DNA of 64,000 bases from Pseudomonas fragi (GTDB lineage: Bacteria; Pseudomonadota; Gammaproteobacteria; Pseudomonadales; Pseudomonadaceae), in contig NZ_LT629783.1 of assembly GCF_900105835.1 (NCBI RefSeq), forward strand, positions 4,300,501 to 4,364,500. The letters are read 5' to 3'. This document shows positions 29,065 through 37,365 of the stretch, piece after piece. The number at the start of each line of letters is the position of its first letter. Position 1 is the stretch's first letter. Below the pieces are notes generated by a model that made no database searches, was not told where the DNA came from, and worked only from the letters and a program-made list of their open reading frames with translations. The translations under genes and the position numbers were made by a program.

Positions 29065-31101
29065 TTAGAACGTGGTGCGCAGGCCGACCTCAATACCGCG
29101 TCCTGGTGCGGGGGCGATGTCGCGCAAAATAGAACTGGCATATCGCACGGTCTGGTTGGTCAGGTTGTCGCCTTTGACAAACGCCAGCCACTGGCTGCTG
29201 CCCACATCGAAGTGATAGCCGGCGCTGGCGCCCAGGGTTGTGTAGCCATCGGTGCCCGATTCATTGGCCGGCACACGGCCCTGATTACTGGCGTGCTCGA
29301 CATCAATGCGCGCCTGCCAGCGCTCCAATTCCCACAGCAGGCCGCTGCTTAGTCGCAGGGGGGCGATGCGAGGCAAGGCTTCGCCAGTGTCGAGGTTGGT
29401 GGCGCGGGTGTAATCGCCGGACAACTCCAGGGCAAATTTGCCGTAGGCGTTTTCGCCGAGCTTCCAGTGATCCTTGGCTTCAAAGCCGGTGAAGCGTGCC
29501 CTAACCCCGGAGTAGGTGTATTCCGGAATACCGTCGGCGTCAGGCTCGCCTTCGTCGTTCAGTGTACGACCTGTGCCCAGCAGGCCGATGTAATTGGAGA
29601 AATGGCTGTAGAACACGCCGACGCTGCCTTTGTGGGTGCCATTGTCAAAGCGCAGGGCCAGGTCGCTGGACACGGCTTTTTCCTTCGACAGATTGGCGTT
29701 GCCCACTTCGTAGGTGCCGGTGGCGACGTGGGCGCCATTGGCGTACAGCTCGTAGAACGTCGGGGCGCGTTCGGTGTAGCCCAGGGTGGCGGCCAGCGAC
29801 CAGATCGGGGTGAGGGTAAATACGGCACCCGAAGACAGGCTGCCCGCGGTGAAGCTTTTGGAGCGGTCGGCCGCGGCAAAGCGTTCGTTGCCCTTGGCAT
29901 CCGGGTCGACCACGGTGCGTTCAAGACGCCCGCCGAGGCTGAGCTTGAGGCGTTCAGTGGCTTGCAGCTCTTCGAGCACGAACAGGGCGCCGCTGTTGGT
30001 GTCGGTCTGCGGCACAAAGGCTTCTTCGCCCAGGGCCGAGAACTCGTTGCGATTGACCTGCGCGCCAATCACCCCCTCAACCGGGCCAATCGGCACATGG
30101 CGCGCCTCGACGCGGGCTTCGTAGCCTTTGTTCTTGAACGTGGTGCCAACTTCGCCACCCTCGATTTCACGGTGTTCGTAATCGGTGTAGCCGGCGTCTA
30201 TTTTCAGCGAGCTGAACGGGCCTTGCAGGTTGCGGATTTCGGAGGCGAAGGCGTAGTGATCCTGCTTCATGCGGATGCGTACATCCTGCTCCGCCGGTGA
30301 ACCGTAGTTGGCGTCGTACGTGCTGTACGACAAGCCTGCGTAACCATCCTCCCATGTGTAGGAACCGCCCACGGCACCGCCGTCCTGACGACCATTGCTG
30401 TTGCCCAAACGGCCTTTTTTCTCGTCAGCGTCTTCGCTTTCAGGCGCATGACGGCTACGCGCATAACCCGGGATTTTCAGGTCATTGAACTCGCGGGCGT
30501 TGGCATCCAGATGCAGCGCGAAGGTGCCATCACCGGCTTCAAGTTTGCCCGCGCTGCTGCGCGTGGTGTCGGCGCCGCCGTAGCGCAGTTCGCCTGCACC
30601 GTGAATGCCGTCGATGGCGGCAGTGGGGATGCGGTTGTCAAAGGTATTGACCACGCCGCCGATGGCGTTGCCGCCGTACAGCAGGGCGGCCGGGCCACGG
30701 ACGATTTCGATGCGCTCAACGTTGACCGGGTCCAGCGGCACGGCGTGATCGTAAGACAGCGACGAGGCATCCAGCGCCCCGACGCCGTTGCGCAGGATGC
30801 GAATGCGGTCGCCATCTAGGCCGCGAATGATCGGTCGGCTGGCGCCCGGGCCGAAGTAGGACGAAGACACGCCCGGTTGTTTATTGAGAGTTTCGCCCAG
30901 GCTGCCTTGCTGTTGCAGGGTCAGGTCGTCGCCTTCCAGTACGGTGGTGGGCGACGCCAGTTGGGTGTTGCCCAAGGGGTTGCCGGTAATAACTTGCTCC
31001 GGCAGGTCGAGGGCGTAGGCCGGGGAGGCGAGCAGCAGTGCGGTGGCGAGCGGCGTTAGACGAAGGCGTCGCAAGTGACGCGGGAAGGCAGGGGAGGACA
31101 T
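29065..31101 (-). CDS. TonB-dependent receptor, ZnuD-like zinc receptor
   Basis: A 678-aa outer-membrane receptor. The signal peptide ends at PAYA-LDLPEQVITG, with AAGGAA before the ATG. The plug domain has SLGETLNKQPGVSSSYFGPGASRPIIRGLDGDRIRILRN-type sequence (seen as RPIIRGLDGDR), NVERIEIVRGPAALLYGGNAIGG, then a 22-strand barrel ending in GLRTTF. A short loop with several charged residues and His (SRHAPESEDADEKKG) could bind metal. The family match is to zinc/haem receptors of the ZnuD type, and a Zur-like box upstream supports zinc uptake. Confidence 0.88.
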   Translation of the reverse strand: MSSPAFPRHLRRLRLTPLATALLLASPAYALDLPEQVITGNPLGNTQLASPTTVLEGDDLTLQQQGSLGETLNKQPGVSSSYFGPGASRPIIRGLDGDRIRILRNGVGALDASSLSYDHAVPLDPVNVERIEIVRGPAALLYGGNAIGGVVNTFDNRIPTAAIDGIHGAGELRYGGADTTRSSAGKLEAGDGTFALHLDANAREFNDLKIPGYARSRHAPESEDADEKKGRLGNSNGRQDGGAVGGSYTWEDGYAGLSYSTYDANYGSPAEQDVRIRMKQDHYAFASEIRNLQGPFSSLKIDAGYTDYEHREIEGGEVGTTFKNKGYEARVEARHVPIGPVEGVIGAQVNRNEFSALGEEAFVPQTDTNSGALFVLEELQATERLKLSLGGRLERTVVDPDAKGNERFAAADRSKSFTAGSLSSGAVFTLTPIWSLAATLGYTERAPTFYELYANGAHVATGTYEVGNANLSKEKAVSSDLALRFDNGTHKGSVGVFYSHFSNYIGLLGTGRTLNDEGEPDADGIPEYTYSGVRARFTGFEAKDHWKLGENAYGKFALELSGDYTRATNLDTGEALPRIAPLRLSSGLLWELERWQARIDVEHASNQGRVPANESGTDGYTTLGASAGYHFDVGSSQWLAFVKGDNLTNQTVRYASSILRDIAPAPGRGIEVGLRTTF

Positions 31102-31166
31102 TGCAAGTTCCTTGGCAAGGTGACGAAAGAAAGTGGCGCTGAGCGCTCTTCGATTGGATAGTAATG

Positions 31167-31179
31167 GTTACAATATAAC
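31167..31179. promoter_or_regulatory. Zur-like box
   Basis: GTTACAATATAAC is one base off the GTTATAnTATAAC core of gamma-proteobacterial Zur sites. It lies 66 bp upstream of the receptor ATG at 31101, inside an AT-rich promoter stretch. Confidence 0.65.
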
Positions 31180-31319
31180 ATCACTTTAATCTGGCAAAGC
31201 GGAACTTTCATTTCGACCCCGGGTCACGGCTAGACTTGCTGGATTGCGAATGCACTTCCCCCTGAGCAGGTGCTCGGCTAAGGTGCGCGGCTTTCTCTCT
31301 TTTGCTTTAAAGGCCCGTC

Positions 31320-31550
31320 ATGACTGAACCCAACAACAACCCATTGCACGGCGTGACGCTGGAACAGATCCTCACTGCGCTGGTGGCGCATTACGAGTGG
31401 CAGGGGCTGGCCGAGCGCATTGATATTCGTTGCTTCAAAAGCGACCCGAGCATCAAGTCGAGTTTGACGTTCCTGCGCAAAACCCCCTGGGCGCGGGAAA
31501 AGGTCGAAAAACTCTATGTGAAATACGCGCGTACCAAACGCGAGCTGTGA
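31320..31550 (+). CDS. VF530-family DNA-binding protein
   Basis: A 76-aa small protein of the VF530/DUF2132 family: [13 protein letters not shown] at the start, [16 protein letters not shown] in the middle and the conserved [16 protein letters not shown] near the end. Structural work on a Vibrio homologue suggests DNA binding; the cellular role is unknown. It lies 7 bp ahead of the Pr6Pr membrane gene. Confidence 0.9.
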   Translation: MTEPNNNPLHGVTLEQILTALVAHYEWQGLAERIDIRCFKSDPSIKSSLTFLRKTPWAREKVEKLYVKYARTKREL

Positions 31551-31557
31551 CCGGCCG

Positions 31558-32196
31558 ATGAGTGCTTTGTCAAAGCACCGGCTTTGCTTGCTGTTGGCGA
31601 TCCTGGGCTGGACTGGCCTGGGGATTCAGCTTGAGCTGGTGCTGCTGGCCCGCTGGGAAAGCGGGGCGAGTGTGGTGGGTGGGCTGCTGAGTTACTTCAG
31701 CTTTTTCACTATTTTGACCAATACCCTGGCTGCCTGCGTGCTGACTTATGCGGCGGATAACCGCCCGTCAAAAGGCAGGGCGTTTTTCTTGCAGCCGTGG
31801 GTCAGTAGCGGTATTGCCGTGAGCATTATCGTGGTGGGCGCAGCGTACAGCCTGTTGCTGCGTCAACTCTGGCAACCCGAAGGCCTGCAGTGGCTGGCCA
31901 ATGAAATACTGCATGACGTGATGCCAGTGCTGTTTGCGTTGTACTGGTGGTTTTGCGTGCCCAAGGGGCTGTTGCGCCTGAGTCATATCGGGCTTTGGGT
32001 GCTGTATCCGTTGCTGTATTTCGCCTACATCCTGCTGCGCGGGCACCTGCTGGGTGTGTACCCGTATCCGTTTGTCGATGTCGAAAAGCTGGGTTATGGG
32101 CAGACGTTTATCAATGCGGGCGGGATTCTGGCGGGGTTTGTGGCGGTGGCAGTGGCGGTGGTGGCGGTGGATCGCTGGCGGGGGGCGCGATCTTGA
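31558..32196 (+). CDS. Pr6Pr family membrane protein
   Basis: A 212-aa integral membrane protein with six hydrophobic helices. Typical features are GLLSYFSFFTILTN and a buried histidine in NEILHDVMPVLFALYWW, both hallmarks of the FAR-17a/AIG1-like Pr6Pr group. The biochemical function is unknown. It lies 7 bp after the VF530 gene and is followed by a REP pair. Confidence 0.88.
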   Translation: MSALSKHRLCLLLAILGWTGLGIQLELVLLARWESGASVVGGLLSYFSFFTILTNTLAACVLTYAADNRPSKGRAFFLQPWVSSGIAVSIIVVGAAYSLLLRQLWQPEGLQWLANEILHDVMPVLFALYWWFCVPKGLLRLSHIGLWVLYPLLYFAYILLRGHLLGVYPYPFVDVEKLGYGQTFINAGGILAGFVAVAVAVVAVDRWRGARS

Positions 32197-32210
32197 TGCT
32201 TCCAGCTTTT

Positions 32211-32295
32211 GTGGGAGCGGGCTTGCTCGCGAAAGCATCCCCCCGGCGCATCAGGCAATCCGGGTTGTTGCCATCGCGAGCAAGCCCGCTCCCAC
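32211..32295. repeat. REP pair
   Basis: GTGGGAGCGGGCTTGCTCGC direct and GCGAGCAAGCCCGCTCCCAC inverted, between the Pr6Pr gene and the converging siderophore-interacting gene. Confidence 0.93.
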
Positions 32296-32313
32296 GGGAT
32301 TTAGCGGTGTGTC

Positions 32314-33096
32314 TTACTCTTCGGTACTGTCATCCAGGCGCCAATAGCCCACAGCCTTGACGAACTCTTCATTCAAACCATGAGTGTCGAGCAATACCCG
32401 GCGCACCTTGCGCGACAGTGCGCTTTCGGTGGCTACCCAGGCGTACAGTTCACCCTCAGGAATGCTCAGCAGTTCGACGGTCTTGAGCAGGTCCTCGCCC
32501 GGCACATCCCGATGTACCCAGATCACTTCGACCGACGCGGCACTGTGCAGGGGCTGCTCCTCAAGAGCGTTTTCCACCTCTACCACCACTAAAGCGCGGC
32601 GATTGGCGGACAGCTCTTCCAGTCGACGGGCGATGGCCGGCAGCGCGGTCTCATCGCCGATCAGCAGGTAGCTGTCGAAGATGTCCGGTACGACCATCGA
32701 GCCGCGCGGTCCGCCGATATGCAGGTATTGCCCGGGCGTGGCCTGGGCGGCCCAGGTGGCGGCAGGGCCGTCACCGTGCAATACGAAATCGATATCCAGT
32801 TCAAGAGTGTCCAGGTCAATGCGGCGCGGGGTGTAGTCGCGCATCGGTGGCATGTTGCCCTTTTGCCCGGCACCCAGTTCCAGGGTTTCCAGCGCGGTTT
32901 GCTCTTCGGCAGTCTGGGGGAAAAACAGTTTTACATGGTCATCGCTGCCCAGGCTGACAAACCCCGCGAGCTGCGGGCCACCCACGGTTATGCGGCGCAT
33001 GCGCGGGGTCAGGTCGACCACGCGCAGCACTTCAAGTTTACGACGTTTGATTTCATGCATGACCCGGTGGATGACCTGGGGGTTGGCAGCATTCAT
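32314..33096 (-). CDS. Siderophore-interacting protein (ferric-siderophore reductase)
   Basis: A 260-aa cytoplasmic FAD-binding SIP/ViuB-family reductase that releases iron from imported siderophores. The N-terminal FAD-binding barrel has the MRRITVGG and MRDYTPRRID motifs; the C-terminal domain has YLLIGDETALPAIARRLEEL and ends YWRLDD, as in the family. Its ATG overlaps the stop of the PadR regulator gene by 4 bp, so regulator and reductase are translationally coupled. E. coli YqjH/YqjI is the known analogue. Confidence 0.93.
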   Translation of the reverse strand: MNAANPQVIHRVMHEIKRRKLEVLRVVDLTPRMRRITVGGPQLAGFVSLGSDDHVKLFFPQTAEEQTALETLELGAGQKGNMPPMRDYTPRRIDLDTLELDIDFVLHGDGPAATWAAQATPGQYLHIGGPRGSMVVPDIFDSYLLIGDETALPAIARRLEELSANRRALVVVEVENALEEQPLHSAASVEVIWVHRDVPGEDLLKTVELLSIPEGELYAWVATESALSRKVRRVLLDTHGLNEEFVKAVGYWRLDDSTEE

Positions 33097-33662
33097 TGCG
33101 CGTTCTCCTGGGCGGCAGCGGGGCCGTCGACGATGGCTTTGGCGGTGTTGTTGAGCAAGTCGCGCACCCGCAGGATTTCGGCCGGGTTCCAGCGGCCGTG
33201 GTGCATTTGCAGGGCGTGACGCAGGTTGTGGATGGCTTCGTGGATCTCGGCCGGGCGGTCATGGCCGCGCAGGGAGCGCTTGCTCACATCGATGCGCATC
33301 CGCACGCCGTCCAGCGCCACGGCCTGATCGCTAAGGAACTGGCGACCAGCGTCGGTCACGGTATAGCGTTTTTTCCCGCCTTCGGCGTCGCCCTGGATCA
33401 GCTCGCTCTCTTCAAGGAAGGTGAGTGTGGGGTAGATCACACCGGGGCTGGGGCTGTAGGCGCCGTCGAACAGGCCTTCGATCTGGCGGATCAGGTCGTA
33501 GCCGTGGCAGGGCTGCTCGGCGATCAACGCCAGCAGCAGCAATTTCAAATCACCCGGGGCAAAGACCCGGGGCCCGCGGCCACCGCGTTCGCGACCGGGG
33601 CGTTTCTCGAAGCCGTCTTGACCCGCGCCATGTTCGCGGTGATGGGGATGATGGTCTCTCAT
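33093..33662 (-). CDS. PadR-family regulator with a histidine-rich N-terminus (YqjI-like)
   Basis: 189 aa. The N-terminal tail is rich in His (MRDHHPHHREHG), followed by an Arg/Gly linker, then a PadR winged helix from about residue 35 (LKLLLLALIAEQPCHGYDLIRQIE...PGVIYPTLTFLEE) and a C-terminal dimerisation helix. In E. coli YqjI the metal-binding N-terminus senses nickel and represses yqjH; the same gene pairing here supports metal-responsive control of the reductase. The operators are the overlapping palindromes just upstream. Confidence 0.87.
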   Translation of the reverse strand: MRDHHPHHREHGAGQDGFEKRPGRERGGRGPRVFAPGDLKLLLLALIAEQPCHGYDLIRQIEGLFDGAYSPSPGVIYPTLTFLEESELIQGDAEGGKKRYTVTDAGRQFLSDQAVALDGVRMRIDVSKRSLRGHDRPAEIHEAIHNLRHALQMHHGRWNPAEILRVRDLLNNTAKAIVDGPAAAQENAQ

Positions 33663-33680
33663 TGTCTTTTCGCTCTCTCA

Positions 33681-33713
33681 TTAAGTTAGACATAACTTAA
33701 GATATATCTTAAG
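33681..33713. promoter_or_regulatory. Two overlapping palindromes, candidate PadR operator
   Basis: TTAAGTTA-GACA-TAACTTAA (33681-33700) overlaps CTTAAGATATATCTTAAG (33696-33713); both are perfect. Together they give a series of CTTAA/TTAAG half-sites starting 19 bp before the regulator ATG, as expected for autoregulation of the PadR-reductase operon. Confidence 0.72.
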
Positions 33714-33738
33714 AAATGTAAAAACCCAATCGACGAAC

Positions 33739-33757
33739 GGTAATGATTCTCATCAGG
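33739..33757. promoter_or_regulatory. Fur-like box
   Basis: GGTAATGATTCTCATCAGG matches 13 of 19 bases of the classical Fur consensus, with the central AATGAT/TCAT parts intact. It lies about 25 bp upstream of the PadR palindromes, so iron control on top of PadR control is plausible. Confidence 0.55.
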
Positions 33758-33766
33758 CGCTAAAAA

Positions 33767-33855
33767 CTGTGGGAGCGGGCTTGCTCGCGATGGCATCGAC
33801 GCGGTTTAACTGAAATACCGCGCTGCCTGGATCGCGAGCAAGCCAGCTGCCACAG
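33767..33855. repeat. REP pair, right arm degenerate
   Basis: The left arm is a standard CTGTGGGAGCGGGCTTGCTC; the right arm reads GCGAGCAAGCCAGCTGCCAC, with two changes (A for C and G for C) from the consensus. Confidence 0.9.
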
Positions 33856-33860
33856 GTTGG

Positions 33861-36800
33861 CTATTTTGCTGCGGTTTTTACCGGCGCTGGCGCCTGGCAC
33901 AAGGTGTTGGTACCCGGTTGCAGGTAGGGTGTGAGGATCGGGGCCATGCCCTTGAGCACTTGCACCGGCAGGGCAGAAGTGAATTTGAAGGCCTCGGCCG
34001 AGCGCCCCGGGACGAACGCGGTCAAGGTGCCGAAGTGATGCTCGCCGATATAAAACACGAATGTGGCTGTGCGATTGATCGACTTGGAGCTGAGGATACG
34101 TCCGCCAGCGCCCATGCTTTCGATACGGTTGTCGCCGGTGCCGGTTTTGCCGCCCATGGCCAGCGGTGTGCCGTCATCGAGTTTGAAGCTGCCCGACACC
34201 CGCCGCGCCGTACCGGCATCCACCACTTGTGACAGGGCCTCGCGCAGGGCTGTGGCCACTTCGCTGGGCATTACCCGCACGCCAGCGTCGGGGTCGTTGA
34301 TCAAGCGGGTTTCGTAGGGGGTATCGGCGGCGAAATGCAGGGTATCGATGCGCAACACCGGCAAACGCACGCCATCGTTGAGGATGATGCCCATCAGTTC
34401 GGAAAGCGCCGCCGGCCGGTCTCCCGAGCTGCCCAGTGCCGTTGCAAGGGAAGGTACCAGGTGGTCAAAGGGGTAGCCGACCTTTTGCCAGCGCTGGTGG
34501 ATATCCAGGAAGGCTTCGATTTCCAGCATGGTGCGGATGCGGCTGTCGCGGGCACTCTTGTGCCGGCTTTTAAACAGCCAGCTGTAAACTTCCTGACGTT
34601 CATGTTCGCTGGCGCTTACGGCTTGCTGGAAGGTGGCCTGCGGGTTGTTGAGCAAATACCCCAGCAGCCACAGATCCAGCGGATGGACCTTGGCGATATA
34701 GCCCTGGTCAGGCAGGTTGTAGGCGCCGGGGCCATAGCCTTGGTAAAGCTTGGTCAGGCGCTCGTCGGTAATTTTGTCGCTGGCCAAATGCGAGCGTACA
34801 AAGCGGTTGAAGGTGGCCTGGTCGGCATGGGGGAACAGGTAGCGATGCACTGCGGACATGCGGATGGCGGTGGGGTGCATGCTGTCCAGGAATGTGTCGA
34901 GGCGGGCCTTGGAGTCCTTGCCGCGGTATTTCTTCCAGAACTTGAGCATGAATGTGGTGCCTTCGCGGTCAGCGAATCGGCTCAGGTATTCCTGGCGCAG
35001 CGGGTTGCGGTCGTCGCTGAGCAGGTCGGCGTTGTTGCTCGGTGATTGATAACTGGCGTAGCGCACCACGTCGCGCATCAGGCGCACAAACGGCAGGTTG
35101 ATCGATTCGCGGATGGCATCGCGCAACGTGGCAACGCGGTTGTTGTCCTGGCTGCGGAAGTTGTGGAAGTGATGCATGCCACCACCGGTAAAAAAACCTT
35201 CGCCGGGGTTGGCGGAATACTGACGGTTGAGCGCGGCATCCAGCATGGGGGCCAGTTGTGCCTTGGGGTTTTCGAGCAGGTACGCCAGCGCCCAGCGGGT
35301 GATCGGGTCCTGGTTGGTGGCGGTGATTTTTTTCAGCGAGGCACTGGATTGGCCGCCATAGCGGTCATGCAGTTCGGCAATGATCTGCAGATAGGTGGTC
35401 AGCACCCGCAGCTTGGCAGTGGAGCCCAGCTCCAGTTTGCTGCCTTCATTGATATCGAAGGGCTGGTCGGTGCTGTCGGTCTGCACCCGGGCCCTTGCGC
35501 CGTCCGGGGTCAGCTCGAACAGGGTGAAGCTGTAGCGTACCTGTGCGGTGCTGGTGGGGGTCAGGAGGTAGGGGCCGAGCAGGCCGATTTTGCCGGCAAA
35601 AGCGGGATCTGCCAGCTGTCGCAGATAGTCGCTGACCTGGCTTTGCAAGTCGCCCTGCAAGGTGCTGGTGGCTGACAGGTCAAGGCGGTCAAGGTCATAC
35701 AGGGGGCGTTTGAGGAGCACCGAAAGACGGCTGCGGGCCACACTGATGCCCTTGTTGGTTTCATTGGGTTGCAGGGTGGGCGCTTGCGCCCAGTCACGGT
35801 AAGTCACGCGGCTGGCCAGCGCGGCGGCGGTCAGTGGCGGGTCGATCACATTGTTTTGTGCCAGCAGGCGGATATGGCTGTCGGTCAGTTGCGCCAGTTC
35901 CTCGCGGCCCTTGGCCAGATAGTGTGACGGCCTGCGCTGGGCGATCATCAGCGACAGCACCTCGCGCAGGGCCAGGCCTCTTGACTCCAGGCTTTTGGCA
36001 TCCGTGGCGGTGCTGCTCAACTGTTCATTGACCTGATTGAAGTCGGCGCCGTACCACACCCGCAACCCTTCGGCCATGCCGTGGACTTCGCCGTGGCCGG
36101 GCACAGCCGACAGCGGCACGCTGTTGAGGTAATCACGCACCACCTTTTGCCGGGCGGGCAGGGTTTGCGGGCCGCCCTGATAGGCGCGCACGCTGGCCGA
36201 AATCATCTGGCGCAATTTTTCACCGCCCGACAGGGTCAGGCCATCGGGGGAGTGCCGGTATTTTTCCAGTTGGGTGGCCAGGGTGCTGCCGCCCGCAGAT
36301 TGCCCCGGCAGGTGCAGCAGTTTTGCCGCCTGGGAGTAGGCTGCCACTGCAAAGCGCGGCCAGTCCACGGCAGGGTTGGCCTGCGGTTGCTGGGGGTCGA
36401 GCAGGTCGCGGTTTTCAATAAACAGCAAGCTGTGCACCACCAGCGGGGGGATGCTGGCAAAGCTCGAATAAAGCTGCTGCGGGTAGTTGTACTGATACAG
36501 CGCGCTGCCTGCGCAGTCGGTGATCGATAGTCCGGTCTGAATTTTTTCTGGATAGGGTACGAAAAAGCCTTTCTCGCTATAGCTCATCAGCGCTGGTGAA
36601 AAGCGGTTTTGTTCGGTGATGACGTAGTCACGTTTTTGCAGGCGCGGCAGAAAGTCGCCCAGAGCGCTGTAACCCAAGCGTTTATCGAAGGGCCCTTCGC
36701 CCGGGTAAAACATCGCATCGCTGGGCCCTGCATGCATCGAGTAGCTCAGGGACGCGGCAAAGCGGCTGAACTCGCGGGCTTGCAGTCTGGAGCTGCGCAC

Positions 36801-36971
36801 CTCCTGGGCAATCACAAACCCCAGCACAACCAGTGCGCCGAGCACGATCAGGCCGAACACAAACCAGCCATAACGCCTGGGTTTTGGCACGTTGGGCGTC
36901 GGTACAGAATCGTCCTTGGTTGCTGATGCTGCCCTTGTCTTGCTGGTGCCGGAATTCCACTGTACGCCCAT
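33861..36971 (-). CDS. Bifunctional transglycosylase/penicillin-binding protein (1036 aa)
   Basis: Starts at the ATG at 36971 (MGVQWNSGTSK). One N-terminal membrane helix (WFVFGLIVLGALVVLGFVIA, about 37-57) places the rest in the periplasm. The GT51 glycosyltransferase region carries LLFIENRDLL (EDRRF-like motif with the catalytic Glu) and GGSTLATQLEK near residue 230. The transpeptidase part has the three serine-acyltransferase motifs: GSTAK (SxxK), SIN in RESINLPF and GGKTGTGDN (KTG). It is about 200 residues longer than PBP1A, so it is a divergent class A penicillin-binding protein. It is monocistronic. Confidence 0.85.
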   Translation of the reverse strand: MGVQWNSGTSKTRAASATKDDSVPTPNVPKPRRYGWFVFGLIVLGALVVLGFVIAQEVRSSRLQAREFSRFAASLSYSMHAGPSDAMFYPGEGPFDKRLGYSALGDFLPRLQKRDYVITEQNRFSPALMSYSEKGFFVPYPEKIQTGLSITDCAGSALYQYNYPQQLYSSFASIPPLVVHSLLFIENRDLLDPQQPQANPAVDWPRFAVAAYSQAAKLLHLPGQSAGGSTLATQLEKYRHSPDGLTLSGGEKLRQMISASVRAYQGGPQTLPARQKVVRDYLNSVPLSAVPGHGEVHGMAEGLRVWYGADFNQVNEQLSSTATDAKSLESRGLALREVLSLMIAQRRPSHYLAKGREELAQLTDSHIRLLAQNNVIDPPLTAAALASRVTYRDWAQAPTLQPNETNKGISVARSRLSVLLKRPLYDLDRLDLSATSTLQGDLQSQVSDYLRQLADPAFAGKIGLLGPYLLTPTSTAQVRYSFTLFELTPDGARARVQTDSTDQPFDINEGSKLELGSTAKLRVLTTYLQIIAELHDRYGGQSSASLKKITATNQDPITRWALAYLLENPKAQLAPMLDAALNRQYSANPGEGFFTGGGMHHFHNFRSQDNNRVATLRDAIRESINLPFVRLMRDVVRYASYQSPSNNADLLSDDRNPLRQEYLSRFADREGTTFMLKFWKKYRGKDSKARLDTFLDSMHPTAIRMSAVHRYLFPHADQATFNRFVRSHLASDKITDERLTKLYQGYGPGAYNLPDQGYIAKVHPLDLWLLGYLLNNPQATFQQAVSASEHERQEVYSWLFKSRHKSARDSRIRTMLEIEAFLDIHQRWQKVGYPFDHLVPSLATALGSSGDRPAALSELMGIILNDGVRLPVLRIDTLHFAADTPYETRLINDPDAGVRVMPSEVATALREALSQVVDAGTARRVSGSFKLDDGTPLAMGGKTGTGDNRIESMGAGGRILSSKSINRTATFVFYIGEHHFGTLTAFVPGRSAEAFKFTSALPVQVLKGMAPILTPYLQPGTNTLCQAPAPVKTAAK

Positions 36972-37365
36972 AGTCGACAGATCCACGTACGCATATTGGT
37001 TGCGCTTGATAGAAGCGTAGACGCTGGCGGATGTAGGCGAAAAATTTGTGGGGCTTATCTGATGATTCTGTAAGCAAGGTCTATTGAGTAAGGCTCAAAC
37101 CTGCAAAACCGAGGTACAGGTCTCGCGGGGCATTTGCGTGTAAGTGCAGGAATAGAGCCCTTACGGCGGGTAAATAGGTCCTAGGTAGGGGCATGACTGT
37201 GCACCAACCCTGTGCAATACTCGCCGCCGATCTCAGCAGGGCATTTCTCTTTTGATCCAACGGCCTACAAAGCCAGGGCTGATCAAAAGGCAGGACGGGT
37301 GATCCGCCGGTCTTTTCGAACGCTTTGTTGATGTATACCCAATAACAATACGAGGTTGTACTTTT
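36972..37365. other. Divergent intergenic region upstream of the permease
   Basis: 394 bp. It contains a 9-bp perfect inverted repeat, CTTTTGATC (37249-37257) and GATCAAAAG (37281-37289), separated by 23 nt. This probably forms a hairpin in the permease leader. No small gene with a ribosome binding site was found. Confidence 0.45.
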
